Of a stretch of 64,000 nucleotides of DNA, positions 32,325 to 41,172 are shown piece by piece; the stretch's first letter is position 1; each line of letters opens with the position of its first letter. Location: contig NZ_JBLWFK010000002.1 of assembly GCF_048323675.1 (NCBI RefSeq), positions 372,001 through 436,000 on the forward strand, written 5' to 3'. The position numbers and the translations under genes were made by a program. The notes below the pieces were generated by a model. It worked only from the letters and a program-made list of their open reading frames with translations, did not search any database and was not told where the DNA came from. The DNA is from Mangrovimicrobium sp048323675. Its GTDB lineage: Bacteria; Pseudomonadota; Gammaproteobacteria; Pseudomonadales; Halieaceae.

Positions 32325-34957
32325 GCATGCAACCGGACTACACCAGCCTGCGCAGCAATGTCAGCTACCTTGGCAGGGTGCTCGGTGAAACGGTCGCCGC
32401 TGCCGAGGGCGAGGACGTTTTTGCACTGGTCGAGCGGATCCGCGGCCTGTCCAAGTCCGCGCGCGACAACAATGCCGAGGATCGCGCGGCGCTGCTGGCA
32501 CAGTTGCGCTCGCTGGAAACCGGCCAACTGGTGCCGGTGGCGCGCGCGTTCGCCCAGTTTCTCAACCTCGCCAATATCGCCGACCAGCGGCACATGGTCT
32601 CGCGGGAGATGGACGAGCTGGTCTCCGCTTCGCTCAATCTCGCGACCTGCCTGCGGGAATTGCGCGAGGAGGGCGTGTCGATGACGGCGATTAGGGAGAC
32701 CATCGGCGCACTGCGCATCGACCTCGTGCTCACCGCCCACCCGACAGAAATCACCCGCCGCACACTGATCCACAAGCACAGTGAAATCGGCCGCTGCCTC
32801 GGCCAGCTGGAACTCTCCGGGCTGACCCCCCGGGAAGAAGAGAGCCTGCGCAGTCGCCTGCGCGAACTGATCGCGCAGATCTGGTACGGCGACGACTTCC
32901 GCAGCGAGCGGCCGAGCCCGGTAGACGAGGCGAAATGGGGCTTCGCGGTGGTCGAGGAATCGCTGTGGCGGGCGGTACCGGAATTCCTGCGGCGCCTGGA
33001 TGGCGCCCTGCTGGAAAATTGTGGCGAGCGGCTGCCGCTGGATGCGGCGCCAGTGACCTTTGCCTCCTGGATGGGCGGCGACCGCGACGGCAATCCGAAT
33101 GTCACGGCGAAGGTCACCCGCGAGGTCCTGCTGCTGTCCCGCTGGCAGGCGGCGGACCTCTATCTCGGCGATATTACCCAGTTGCTCGAGGAACTTTCCG
33201 TCACCCGGGCCACGGCCAGCCTGCGCGACTATTCCGGCAACGCCCATGAACCCTATCGCGCCATCCTGCGCCAGCTGCGCGAACTGCTGCGCAATACCCT
33301 GGCGGCACTGGAGGCGGAACTGGACGGCAATACCCCCGCTGAAGTGGAGATACTCGAACGCGAGGAGCAGTTACTGGAGCCCCTCGAAGCCTGTTACCAG
33401 TCGCTGGTGGCATGTGGCATGCAGATTATTGCAGATGGGGCGCTGCTGGATGTCCTGCGCCGGGTGCGCTGTTTCGGCGTACACCTGGTGCGCCACGACG
33501 TGCGCCAGGACAGCGCGCGGCATACCGCCGCCATCGCCGAGCTCACCCGCTGGCTGGGACTCGGTGACTACGCCGGCTGGGACGAGGATACCCGCAGGGC
33601 CTTCCTGTTGCAGGAACTGACCAGCAGGCGGCCCCTGCTGCCGCGGGACTGGTCGCCCAGTGCGGATACCCGCGAGGTGCTGGATACCTGTGAGGTCATA
33701 GCCGCCACGCCGCGCAAGGCCCTCGGCGCCTACGTGATCTCCATGGCCCAGCAGGCATCGGATGTGCTGGCGGTACACCTGCTGCTCAAGGAGTGCGGGG
33801 TGGGTTACCACCTGCCGGTGGCGCCGCTGTTCGAAACCCTCGACGACCTGTCGCGGGCCCGCGAGGTGGTCGGCGACCTGCTGCAGATGAACTGGTTCCG
33901 GGGCCAGGCCGGCGGCGAGTTGATGGTAATGATCGGCTATTCCGACTCGGCCAAGGATGCGGGGGTGCTGGCGGCGTCCTGGGCCCAGTACCGCGCCCAG
34001 GAAGAGCTGCTGGCGCTGTGCGCCCGGCACGCGTTCGACCTGACCCTGTTCCACGGCCGCGGCGGCACGATCGGCCGGGGCGGGGCGCCGGCCCGGGAAG
34101 CCTTGCTGTCGCAGCCGCCGGGTTCCCTGAAGAACGGGCTGCGGGTGACCGAGCAGGGCGAAATGATCCGCACCAAGCTGGGCTGGACCTCGCTGGCGGT
34201 AAAAACCCTGGCTCTCTATACCGATGCCATCTGCCGCGCCAACCTGATGACCCCGCCGGCGCCCGAGGACGACTGGCGGGCGATGATGGACGAACTCGCC
34301 GCGGATTCCTGTAGCGCCTACCGGGCGGTAATCCGCGAGGAACCGGACTTCGTGCCGTACTTTCGCGATGCCACGCCGGAACAGGAACTGGCCAAGCTGC
34401 CGCTGGGATCGCGCCCGGCGCGGCGCAAGGCTGGCGGGGGTATCGAGAGCCTGCGCGCAATCCCGTGGATATTCGCCTGGTCGCAGAACCGCCTGATGCT
34501 GCCGGCCTGGCTGGGCGCCGGTGAGGCCCTCGCCAACGCGGTGGCCGGGGGCAAGGCGGAGCTGTTGCGCCAGATGGTCGCCAGCTGGCCATTTTTCGAG
34601 GTGCGCCTGTCGATGCTGGAGATGGTGTTTGCCAAGACCGACACCGGCCTGTCCGCTTACTACGACGAACTGCTGGTACCCGAGGCGACCCGGCACATCG
34701 GTGAGCGCCTGCGCAACCAGCTCGGCCTCGACATCCAGACCATACTGGGCATTCACGGCAGCAGCAGCCTGCTCGCCGACCAGCCATGGACGGCGGAATC
34801 CATTCATTTGCGCAATATCTACACCGACCCACTCAACTACCTGCAGGCCGAACTGCTGCAGCGCCACCGGGCCAGTGACACCGCCGAGGCGGACGTCGAA
34901 CGGGCTATCATGGTGACCATCGCCGGGATTGCCGCGGGGATGCGCAACACCGGCTAG
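32321..34957 (+). CDS. ppc: Phosphoenolpyruvate carboxylase
   Basis: The 878-residue enzyme is near the E. coli length (883). Hallmarks: VLTAHPTEITRRTL with catalytic His140, the glycine-rich loop FHGRGGTIGRGGAP, and the C-terminal GIAAGMRNTG. It adds bicarbonate to PEP to give oxaloacetate and refills the TCA cycle. Start GTG 32321 overlaps the gap stop and has GGGAGGA 11 bases upstream; ATG 32327 is the alternative. A tight operon of GAPDH-like, gap and ppc is unusual. Confidence 0.95.
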   Translation: MSMQPDYTSLRSNVSYLGRVLGETVAAAEGEDVFALVERIRGLSKSARDNNAEDRAALLAQLRSLETGQLVPVARAFAQFLNLANIADQRHMVSREMDELVSASLNLATCLRELREEGVSMTAIRETIGALRIDLVLTAHPTEITRRTLIHKHSEIGRCLGQLELSGLTPREEESLRSRLRELIAQIWYGDDFRSERPSPVDEAKWGFAVVEESLWRAVPEFLRRLDGALLENCGERLPLDAAPVTFASWMGGDRDGNPNVTAKVTREVLLLSRWQAADLYLGDITQLLEELSVTRATASLRDYSGNAHEPYRAILRQLRELLRNTLAALEAELDGNTPAEVEILEREEQLLEPLEACYQSLVACGMQIIADGALLDVLRRVRCFGVHLVRHDVRQDSARHTAAIAELTRWLGLGDYAGWDEDTRRAFLLQELTSRRPLLPRDWSPSADTREVLDTCEVIAATPRKALGAYVISMAQQASDVLAVHLLLKECGVGYHLPVAPLFETLDDLSRAREVVGDLLQMNWFRGQAGGELMVMIGYSDSAKDAGVLAASWAQYRAQEELLALCARHAFDLTLFHGRGGTIGRGGAPAREALLSQPPGSLKNGLRVTEQGEMIRTKLGWTSLAVKTLALYTDAICRANLMTPPAPEDDWRAMMDELAADSCSAYRAVIREEPDFVPYFRDATPEQELAKLPLGSRPARRKAGGGIESLRAIPWIFAWSQNRLMLPAWLGAGEALANAVAGGKAELLRQMVASWPFFEVRLSMLEMVFAKTDTGLSAYYDELLVPEATRHIGERLRNQLGLDIQTILGIHGSSSLLADQPWTAESIHLRNIYTDPLNYLQAELLQRHRASDTAEADVERAIMVTIAGIAAGMRNTG

Positions 34958-35166
34958 ACTGCCGTCGCCGGCAACCGCTGGCCATTCACCGTCGCCCTGC
35001 TGTATCGAGGGCGGCGACGCGACTTGAAAAACCCCCATGCACTGCCACAATGAATTCGCGTGGCGAACCATTGCCCGTCGCGGCAGTCACCCGTGCTGCC
35101 GTACCGGTTCGTCGACAGCACAACCCGTTCCAGGTCACGTTGGCTCAATAAGATGAGGTACACAAG

Positions 35167-35745
35167 ATGCAAAGGATGATGAAAGCAACCCTGATAGTGG
35201 CATTCATGGCGTTTTTCACCCAGCTGGCCTGGGCGGAAGACGACAGCTATGCCAATGCACTCAAGTCGTTCAAGGAGGCGGGGGAATCCGCGGAGTATTT
35301 CAATTCCGCCTACGGCTATGCGCTGTTCCCGACCATTGGCAAGGGCGGTATCGGCATTGGCGGCGCCCACGGCAAGGGTCGGGTATATGCCGGCGGCAAC
35401 TATGTCGGCAACAGCAGCATGACCCAGGTAACGGTCGGTTTCCAGCTCGGCGGCCAGGCCTACAGCCAGATCATATTCTTCAAGGACAAATCCGCGTTTG
35501 AGGACTTCACCTCCGGCAACTTTGAATTCAGCGCCCAGGCCACAGCCGTTGCGATCACTGCGGGTGTTTCCGCCGAGGCGAATACCGGCGGCGGCACCTC
35601 GGCAGGCGCCAGCGGCGGCAGCAACAATGCTTCCACGGTATCCGCCGGCTACCGCAAGGGTATGGCGATCTTCACCATCGCCAAGGGCGGGCTGATGTAC
35701 GAGGCCGCACTGGGCGGGCAGAAGTTCACCTACGAATCCCTGTAG
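35167..35745 (+). CDS. SYLF (YSC84) domain secreted protein
   Basis: The 192-residue protein has a signal peptide (cleavage after AWA, about residue 23) and the SYLF/YSC84 pattern: AYGYALFPTIGKGGIGIGGAHG, GKGRVYAGGNYVGNSSMTQVTVGFQLGGQAYSQ in order, and FTIAKGGLMYEAALGGQKF. A Gly/Ala/Ser-rich insert (about 140-160) is present. SYLF domains bind lipids such as phosphoinositides in eukaryotes; bacterial members are periplasmic or outer-membrane associated with unknown roles. It stands alone, convergent with lutC. Confidence 0.85.
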   Translation: MQRMMKATLIVAFMAFFTQLAWAEDDSYANALKSFKEAGESAEYFNSAYGYALFPTIGKGGIGIGGAHGKGRVYAGGNYVGNSSMTQVTVGFQLGGQAYSQIIFFKDKSAFEDFTSGNFEFSAQATAVAITAGVSAEANTGGGTSAGASGGSNNASTVSAGYRKGMAIFTIAKGGLMYEAALGGQKFTYESL

Positions 35746-35749
35746 GTTT

Positions 35750-36472
35750 TCAGTCCCGGGGGCGATCGCCCGGAGCTTCGGCAGCCCGTGCCAGCTCCAG
35801 GGCGGTTTCCAGTAACTGTGGCGGGGTCTTGCCAATCACGATGACGTGCCATGCCTGCGGGCCGTGGGCGCCGTAGACCAGCCTGGCCTCGATATCGCCG
35901 GTGCTCGAGGGGCCGGCGATGCAGTAGATGCCCCGCGGTCGCTGGCCCCTGTGCCAGTCCTGGCGTGACCAGAAACTTTCCATATCTGGCAGGATGCGCG
36001 CCCTCTCCACCAGTACGATATGGTGCTCCGGCAGGAGGTGGTTGGCTGGCGGGTTGTGTTTGCCGCTCAGCAATACGGTTGCGCCGGTTTCGGCGATGCC
36101 CCAGTCGGCGTAGCTCAATGCGGCCTTTTCCCCCGGCTCCAGCTCGCCGAAGCGGGGCAGTACACCGCCTTCCCGCCAGGGCATCGCGGCCAGGTGGGGC
36201 TCGTTGCCGGCCACCAGTCGATGTGCGCGAAAGTGTTTGTAGAGGTACTGTCCTATTCCCTTCACGGCCTCCCGCCGGTCCTCGGCAAGGGCCAGGGTGC
36301 CGTGGTTGCGCAGGACGTTGGTCATGAAATTGACCACACTGTCCGCATCCAGCTGGTGAGCCGCGGGTGAGCGGCCGAGCCCGGCCAGTTCCCTGGCTAC
36401 GGCATCAGCACCCATGCCTCGCGCTGCACCGCGCACCCGGGCCAGTATCCGCTTGCGATTTTCACTGCTCAT
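35750..36472 (-). CDS. lutC: Lactate utilization protein C (LUD domain)
   Basis: The 240-residue protein has the LUD domain with DWGIAETGATVLLSG, NHLLPEHHIVLVERARIL and IAGPSSTGDIEARLVYGAHGP in order, as in LutC/YkgG. With LutA and LutB it forms the iron-sulfur L-lactate oxidation system that feeds electrons to the quinone pool. The start ATG 36472 lies inside the lutB end (11-base overlap); the open frame continues upstream only within lutB. Last gene of lutABC. Confidence 0.93.
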   Translation of the reverse strand: MSSENRKRILARVRGAARGMGADAVARELAGLGRSPAAHQLDADSVVNFMTNVLRNHGTLALAEDRREAVKGIGQYLYKHFRAHRLVAGNEPHLAAMPWREGGVLPRFGELEPGEKAALSYADWGIAETGATVLLSGKHNPPANHLLPEHHIVLVERARILPDMESFWSRQDWHRGQRPRGIYCIAGPSSTGDIEARLVYGAHGPQAWHVIVIGKTPPQLLETALELARAAEAPGDRPRD

Positions 36473-37898
36473 GTTCGCGGTGCCGCTCCCGGGCTGCGTA
36501 CTGTTGCATGAAGGTGCCGCGCTGAGGGCTGGGGAAATCCCGCTGCCCGGTCCAGCCGCTGGCGAAGGGCAGGCGGTGAAAGACACCCCTGCGCCGCCCC
36601 AGCCAGTTCAGGCTGCGTATGGCCAGCCCGGTGGCCCACCGGTAGAGCGCCGGATGGCAGGCCAGCCAGGCGTGCAGCCGCAAGCCGAGCCGCCAGCGGC
36701 TGCTGCCGATTCCGCGCTGGCTCTTTTCGCGGCGCAGTTCCCGCAGCAGGCCGGGCAGGGGGATCGACGCCGGGCACACCTCTTCACAGCGACCGCAGCT
36801 GGTGCAGGCATCCGGGAGCGCCGCATGGGTCTCCAGCGATTCCAGCAGGGGCGCCAGTACCGAACCCATTGGCCCGGGGTAGACTGAGCCGTAGGCCTGG
36901 CCGCCGGCCGCGGCGAATATCGGGCAGTGATTGAGGCAGGCGCCACAGCGAATGCAGTCGAGCATTTCGTGGAAGGGGCCGTCGAGCAGGTCGCTGCGAT
37001 GGTTGTCGAGCAGGATGATATGGGTTTCCACCGGCCCGCTGCCCTCGACTTCCCGGCGCGGCCCGGAATAGTAACTGGTATAGCAGGTCTGCCGCTGGCC
37101 GGTCGCGGACCGCGCGAGCAGGCGCTGCAATGCGGCCGCGTCCTCGCCCCGGGGCAGGATGCGATCGAAGGTGGTACAGACAATCAGGGTGCGGGGCAGG
37201 TTGGCACAGAGGTCGCCGTTACCCTCGTTGGTCACCAGCATACTGTAGCCGTTCTCGGCGATCAGGGCGTTGGCGCCGATGATGCCCACTTCGGCCTCGA
37301 GGAAGTGCTTGCGCATGATCTGCCGCGCTTCCGCCACCAGTGATTCCGCGCTGTCGAGTTCGCGGCTGCCGAGCTTGTGGTGGTCGAGGAAAAGTTGGCG
37401 AATCTGGGCAATGGTTTTGTGGCGCGCGGGGCCGACGATGTGCGCGGGTTTTTCCCCGGCCAACTGGATGATGTATTCCCCGAGGTCGGTTTCCACGACC
37501 TCCATGCGTTCGCGTTGCAGGGCCGCGGCGAGCTCGGTCTCCTCGGTTACCATCGACTTGCCCTTGGCGATCCTGCGCGCGCCGTGCTGGCGGCAGATGT
37601 CCAGGACGATGGCGTTCATCTCATCGCCGGAGTCCGCGAAATGGACCTGGTTGCCATTGCGAATGGCTTCCAGTTCAAAGCGCGGCAGGTAGTGGTCGAG
37701 ATTCTCCAGGGTGTGCCGCCGCACCCGTTTCAGGTGCTGGCGCAGGGCTTCGAATTCGCCGAACTCGGCAACCGCGTGCTGGCGCAGCAGGGGAGTGGCG
37801 CGGGCCAGCATGTCGCGCTGGCTGACCGCGGCCGGGTCGGTGAGGGCGGACTCGGCGGCGCGGATGAAATCGTTGACGGGATGCTCGGTCGCGATCAT
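36462..37898 (-). CDS. lutB: Lactate utilization protein B (iron-sulfur)
   Basis: The 478-residue protein has an N-terminal LUD domain (IVLDICRQHGARRIAKGKSM, GIIGANALIAENGYSMLVTNEGN in order) and two 4Fe-4S clusters, CIRCGACLNHCP and CTSCGRCEEVCP, near residues 310-380. It resembles LutB/YkgF, passing electrons from lactate. The ATG at 37898 overlaps the lutA stop (ATGA). The apparent longer frame extending into lutA has no similarity and is not used. Confidence 0.94.
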   Translation of the reverse strand: MIATEHPVNDFIRAAESALTDPAAVSQRDMLARATPLLRQHAVAEFGEFEALRQHLKRVRRHTLENLDHYLPRFELEAIRNGNQVHFADSGDEMNAIVLDICRQHGARRIAKGKSMVTEETELAAALQRERMEVVETDLGEYIIQLAGEKPAHIVGPARHKTIAQIRQLFLDHHKLGSRELDSAESLVAEARQIMRKHFLEAEVGIIGANALIAENGYSMLVTNEGNGDLCANLPRTLIVCTTFDRILPRGEDAAALQRLLARSATGQRQTCYTSYYSGPRREVEGSGPVETHIILLDNHRSDLLDGPFHEMLDCIRCGACLNHCPIFAAAGGQAYGSVYPGPMGSVLAPLLESLETHAALPDACTSCGRCEEVCPASIPLPGLLRELRREKSQRGIGSSRWRLGLRLHAWLACHPALYRWATGLAIRSLNWLGRRRGVFHRLPFASGWTGQRDFPSPQRGTFMQQYAARERHREHEQ

Positions 37899-38668
37899 TC
37901 GGGTTCGCCGATGGCTGGCGTGTCGAGATCGCCGTCGAGCAGTTCCGCGACGTGGCGAAACTGCAGCTGCCGCCCTTCGCGGCGGGCGCGACCGGCGAGG
38001 TGCAACAGGCAGCCGAGATCTCCGCCGGTGACCAGTGTCGCCCCGCTGGCCTCGGCGGCGGCCAGTTTGTCGTCGGCCATCTTGGCGGAAATCGCCGGCA
38101 TCTTCGCGCAGAAAGTGCCGCCGAAGCCACAACAGACCTCGGTCTGCTCCATCTCTGCGATGCGGACACCGCAGAGCGATCGCAGCAATTTGCGCGGTTG
38201 GGATTTTATCCCCAGCTCCCGCAGTCCGGCGCAACTGTCGTGGTAGGTAATCGCCGGCAGGCTCTGATCGAGTTGCGTCCGGTGATCGATGCGCATGACT
38301 TCGGCCAGGAAGCTGGTCAATTCCCAGGTGCGCGCCGCGAGGTCGAGGGCCCGCTGGCGCCATTCACCACTCAGCAGGGCGGGGTAATGGTGACAGATCA
38401 TCCCGGCGCAGGAGCCGGACGGGACGACGACGTACTCGGCGTGCTCGAACAGTTCGATAGTACGCTTGACCAGCGGCAGGCAGGCGTCGGCTTCACCGCT
38501 GTTGTACGCGGGTTGGCCGCAACAGGTCTGTTCCTGGGGAACGTCGACAATGCAGCCGGCCCGCTCGAGCAGGCGGATACTGGCAAAGGCTACCGAGGGG
38601 CGTAGCAAATCCGCCAGGCAGCTGACAAAGAGCGCTACACGCGGAGGCTGTGGGTCGGTGGATGTCAC
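37895..38668 (-). CDS. lutA: Lactate utilization protein A
   Basis: The 257-residue protein carries two CCG domains (Cys-rich): QEQTCCGQPAYNSGE near residue 47 and TEVCCGFGGTFCAKM near residue 178, with SGSCAGMI and YHDSCAG Cys between, as in glycolate oxidase GlcF and heterodisulfide reductases. First gene of lutABC on the minus strand; starts 37 bases after the end of the large protein at 38706, so co-transcription with it is possible. Confidence 0.93.
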   Translation of the reverse strand: MTSTDPQPPRVALFVSCLADLLRPSVAFASIRLLERAGCIVDVPQEQTCCGQPAYNSGEADACLPLVKRTIELFEHAEYVVVPSGSCAGMICHHYPALLSGEWRQRALDLAARTWELTSFLAEVMRIDHRTQLDQSLPAITYHDSCAGLRELGIKSQPRKLLRSLCGVRIAEMEQTEVCCGFGGTFCAKMPAISAKMADDKLAAAEASGATLVTGGDLGCLLHLAGRARREGRQLQFRHVAELLDGDLDTPAIGEPE

Positions 38669-38705
38669 GGCGACAGTATAGCCAAATCACCGCTGACTTG
38701 TCGGC

Positions 38706-41063
38706 TTACCACGGCAACTGTCCGAACAGCACGACAAGCAAGGCGGTCGCGGTGGTGGCCAGCCCGGTCAGCGCCGCACGGGCCAGCGGGTGCCGGCTTT
38801 CCAGCAGGCGGATGACCACTTCGCCGCTGGGCACGTGGCGAATCCCCTGGCCGGCCACCGCGAGGGATTGCAACAGGGGCAGGGATGCCAGCGCCGGGAT
38901 CAGCGCAGTGCCGGTGAATACCACGATGTCATCGATGAACAGGAAGGGTCCGCAGCGCTTGACCCGGGCTGCGCCGCCACTGTGATAGCGTTCGAGGTGA
39001 TCCACCAGCACACACTGGCCCTTCAACAGCCCGATGCGATCCAGCGGGCTGCGCTTGAGTATCTGCAATGCCAGGAATGGTCCCCCGAGAAACACCAGCA
39101 GCGCCAGCAGGTGCAGCACCGGAATCGAAAACGCCAGGGCCAGCAGTAACAGGCCGGCACTCACCCAAAGCCAGCCGAGCGTGTCGCGGCGCAGCTGTGG
39201 GGATCGATCCGGGTTCTCCGGTACCCAGGCGACCTGGTCGAGAACCGCGTCCAGTGGCTCGGCGCCGCGGGGTTTGCTGCTGGAAAATACGCGGCTGCGC
39301 AAGCGCTCGAATTGCAGGTAGGCAACGCCCGCCACCAGCGCCACCACACACAGTGTCAGTGCCAGGCGCCAGGCCAGTGTCTGCCAGTGGCGCAGCTGTT
39401 CATCCCTGGCGAGCCGCTCCTCCAGCAGGGGGGAACTGAACCCGGCTTCCGGGTCACCCGCGGCATTGTAGCGCTGGATGCTGGCCTGTTGTGGACTGCT
39501 CAGCAGGACCTTGTCTTTCCACGGGATCAGCCGTGCACCCGCGAACGCGGCGGGGCGGGGCACCTGGCGCAGGAAATTCCACTGGCTGTCGAACAGGTAG
39601 AGACCGCTGGACCCGGTTCCCGGGTTGCGCATGGTGACCCACCAGTTGTCGCCCTGGCGCAGGAAGTCCACTACCGTAGTCTGCTCCGCTTCGAGTGCCG
39701 GGGGCGGGAGCAGTAACAACTCATCGATCTGCTTGCCAAAGGCCTCCGGCTCGATCCGGAATACGCCGATGGCGGGTGCCTCCGGGCGATTGATCAGCAG
39801 CAGGCCGGTATCCAGCTGCAGCACGCTGGGGGTCGGCAGTTGAACCTCGGCGCTGGCGATAAATTCGCCATTGCTGCTGATGCGCAGGATGCGCGAGTTG
39901 TCCAGGCTGGCCAGTACCAGGTCGCCGGTCAGGTGATGACGGGTAATGGCATCGAAACCGGTGGCGGCATACTCTCCGGGAAGCGCGCGGCACAGCTTTT
40001 CAACCGGTTGGCAGCGCCACAAGCGCAGGGGGCTATCCGGTTTGCCATGTGCTCGCGCCCGCAGGAGCAGGGTGCCGTCGCCGTCAGCCAGCAGGGGGGG
40101 GAGAGCATCGCCGATGCCCCAGTCTTCGAGGGCATAGGCTGATTCCGGTACGCCGGCCCGGTCGTGCTGCAGTAACTGCTGACCGACGAGGATGTACAGT
40201 TTGCCATTGGCGGTAGCGGCGACTGCCGCAGGCCCCAGGGCCAGCGGGGTGGGCCGTTGGGCTATATAGCTGCCCAGCAGGATCAGCAGCAGGGCCAGTG
40301 CCCCACCGGCGACCAGTTGGCCGCGCCGGGCCTTGTGGCGGGCATCCCGGGCGCGTTGCCGGACCCGGGCGGTGCTGCGAAATGGCTGCAACCGGTAGGG
40401 GTTCGGTCCCCGGCGCTGTGGCGGCTGGGGCGCGAAGGCGAGGGCCTGGGAAAGGCCTGTGAGCTTCAGTCTGGAGCGAATTCGCGAGCGTGACGGGGCG
40501 ACTGCTGCGGTTGCGTCCGGAGTATCATCGGGCGGCGGCGTCGTCTCCGCAACGCGGCTCGGCGGGGATTCCGCGGGAGTGGCCGGAACGGCCTGCGCGG
40601 CGCGGTCGTCCTCTTCGCGCTGGCGCCTGGCGGCGACCTCACGCTGCCGCTGCTGGCGCTTGGCGTCAATGCGCGCCTGCTTGCGTGCCGTCGCCGTTGC
40701 CTTGCGGGCGCGCTTGCGCGTACTGGCCTGCGCCTGGCGCTCGGGTCTTGCACTGTCGCCGGGCGATTGCTCCGCTGCTGCCCCGCCCCGGGTAGGCTGG
40801 GCGTCCCCGGCAGAGGCCGCAGGGGGCTCCTCGATGATCTTGACCAGGGTGGCCTCGAGGCCGTGTTTGCGCATACGCGCGTAGTACTCTCCGCCTTCCT
40901 TGCGTTCGAGGTTGCGGCGCAGAATGATGGTCTCGCCGGAGAAAAACTGTTCCAGGCGTTCCCGGTCATGGATGTCAAAGATTTCAGCGAAGCGCGCGCG
41001 GGCGCGCTCCGGGTCCCGTCCCCTGGAAATAACACCCGAAAAGGTGAGGTTGAACTTGTTCAC
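38706..41063 (-). CDS. Large unrecognised protein: small N-domain, basic linker, propeller-like region, membrane helices
   Basis: The protein has about 785 residues from GTG 41063 (TTG 41135 would add 24). Layout: a 75-residue N-domain (FNLTFSGVISRGRD ... LEQFFSGETIILRRNLER), of a kind I recall at the ends of several proteobacterial membrane proteins; an Ala/Arg/Gln-rich basic linker with coiled-coil look; a membrane helix (GGALALLLILLGSYIA); a long periplasmic region with repeating strands (NGKLYILVGQQLLQHD, GDLVLASLDNSRILRISSNG, SGLYLFDSQWNFLRQV) suggestive of a beta-propeller; then three or four more helices. No enzyme motif is seen. It lies between a POT transporter and lutABC on the same strand. 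Confidence 0.75.
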   Translation of the reverse strand: MNKFNLTFSGVISRGRDPERARARFAEIFDIHDRERLEQFFSGETIILRRNLERKEGGEYYARMRKHGLEATLVKIIEEPPAASAGDAQPTRGGAAAEQSPGDSARPERQAQASTRKRARKATATARKQARIDAKRQQRQREVAARRQREEDDRAAQAVPATPAESPPSRVAETTPPPDDTPDATAAVAPSRSRIRSRLKLTGLSQALAFAPQPPQRRGPNPYRLQPFRSTARVRQRARDARHKARRGQLVAGGALALLLILLGSYIAQRPTPLALGPAAVAATANGKLYILVGQQLLQHDRAGVPESAYALEDWGIGDALPPLLADGDGTLLLRARAHGKPDSPLRLWRCQPVEKLCRALPGEYAATGFDAITRHHLTGDLVLASLDNSRILRISSNGEFIASAEVQLPTPSVLQLDTGLLLINRPEAPAIGVFRIEPEAFGKQIDELLLLPPPALEAEQTTVVDFLRQGDNWWVTMRNPGTGSSGLYLFDSQWNFLRQVPRPAAFAGARLIPWKDKVLLSSPQQASIQRYNAAGDPEAGFSSPLLEERLARDEQLRHWQTLAWRLALTLCVVALVAGVAYLQFERLRSRVFSSSKPRGAEPLDAVLDQVAWVPENPDRSPQLRRDTLGWLWVSAGLLLLALAFSIPVLHLLALLVFLGGPFLALQILKRSPLDRIGLLKGQCVLVDHLERYHSGGAARVKRCGPFLFIDDIVVFTGTALIPALASLPLLQSLAVAGQGIRHVPSGEVVIRLLESRHPLARAALTGLATTATALLVVLFGQLPW

Positions 41064-41172
41064 CCCGGCCCCGAATCCCCTGGTATTTGTTGTTTTCTGC
41101 TGCGGTATGTTCGGTGATCGCCAGGGCTTTGCCAAGCAATGATCGGGCTTTTAGTGAACTCCTGGTGAACGA

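Noticed and set aside
33371..35071. 566-codon minus-strand frame over ppc
   Set aside because: Antisense to an intact PEP carboxylase with all catalytic motifs; its composition is typical of a shadow frame.
36462..38363. A longer LutB with 154 extra N-terminal residues
   Set aside because: The extension is Arg/Pro/His-rich and overlaps lutA in another frame; the ATG at 37898 overlaps the lutA stop as expected.
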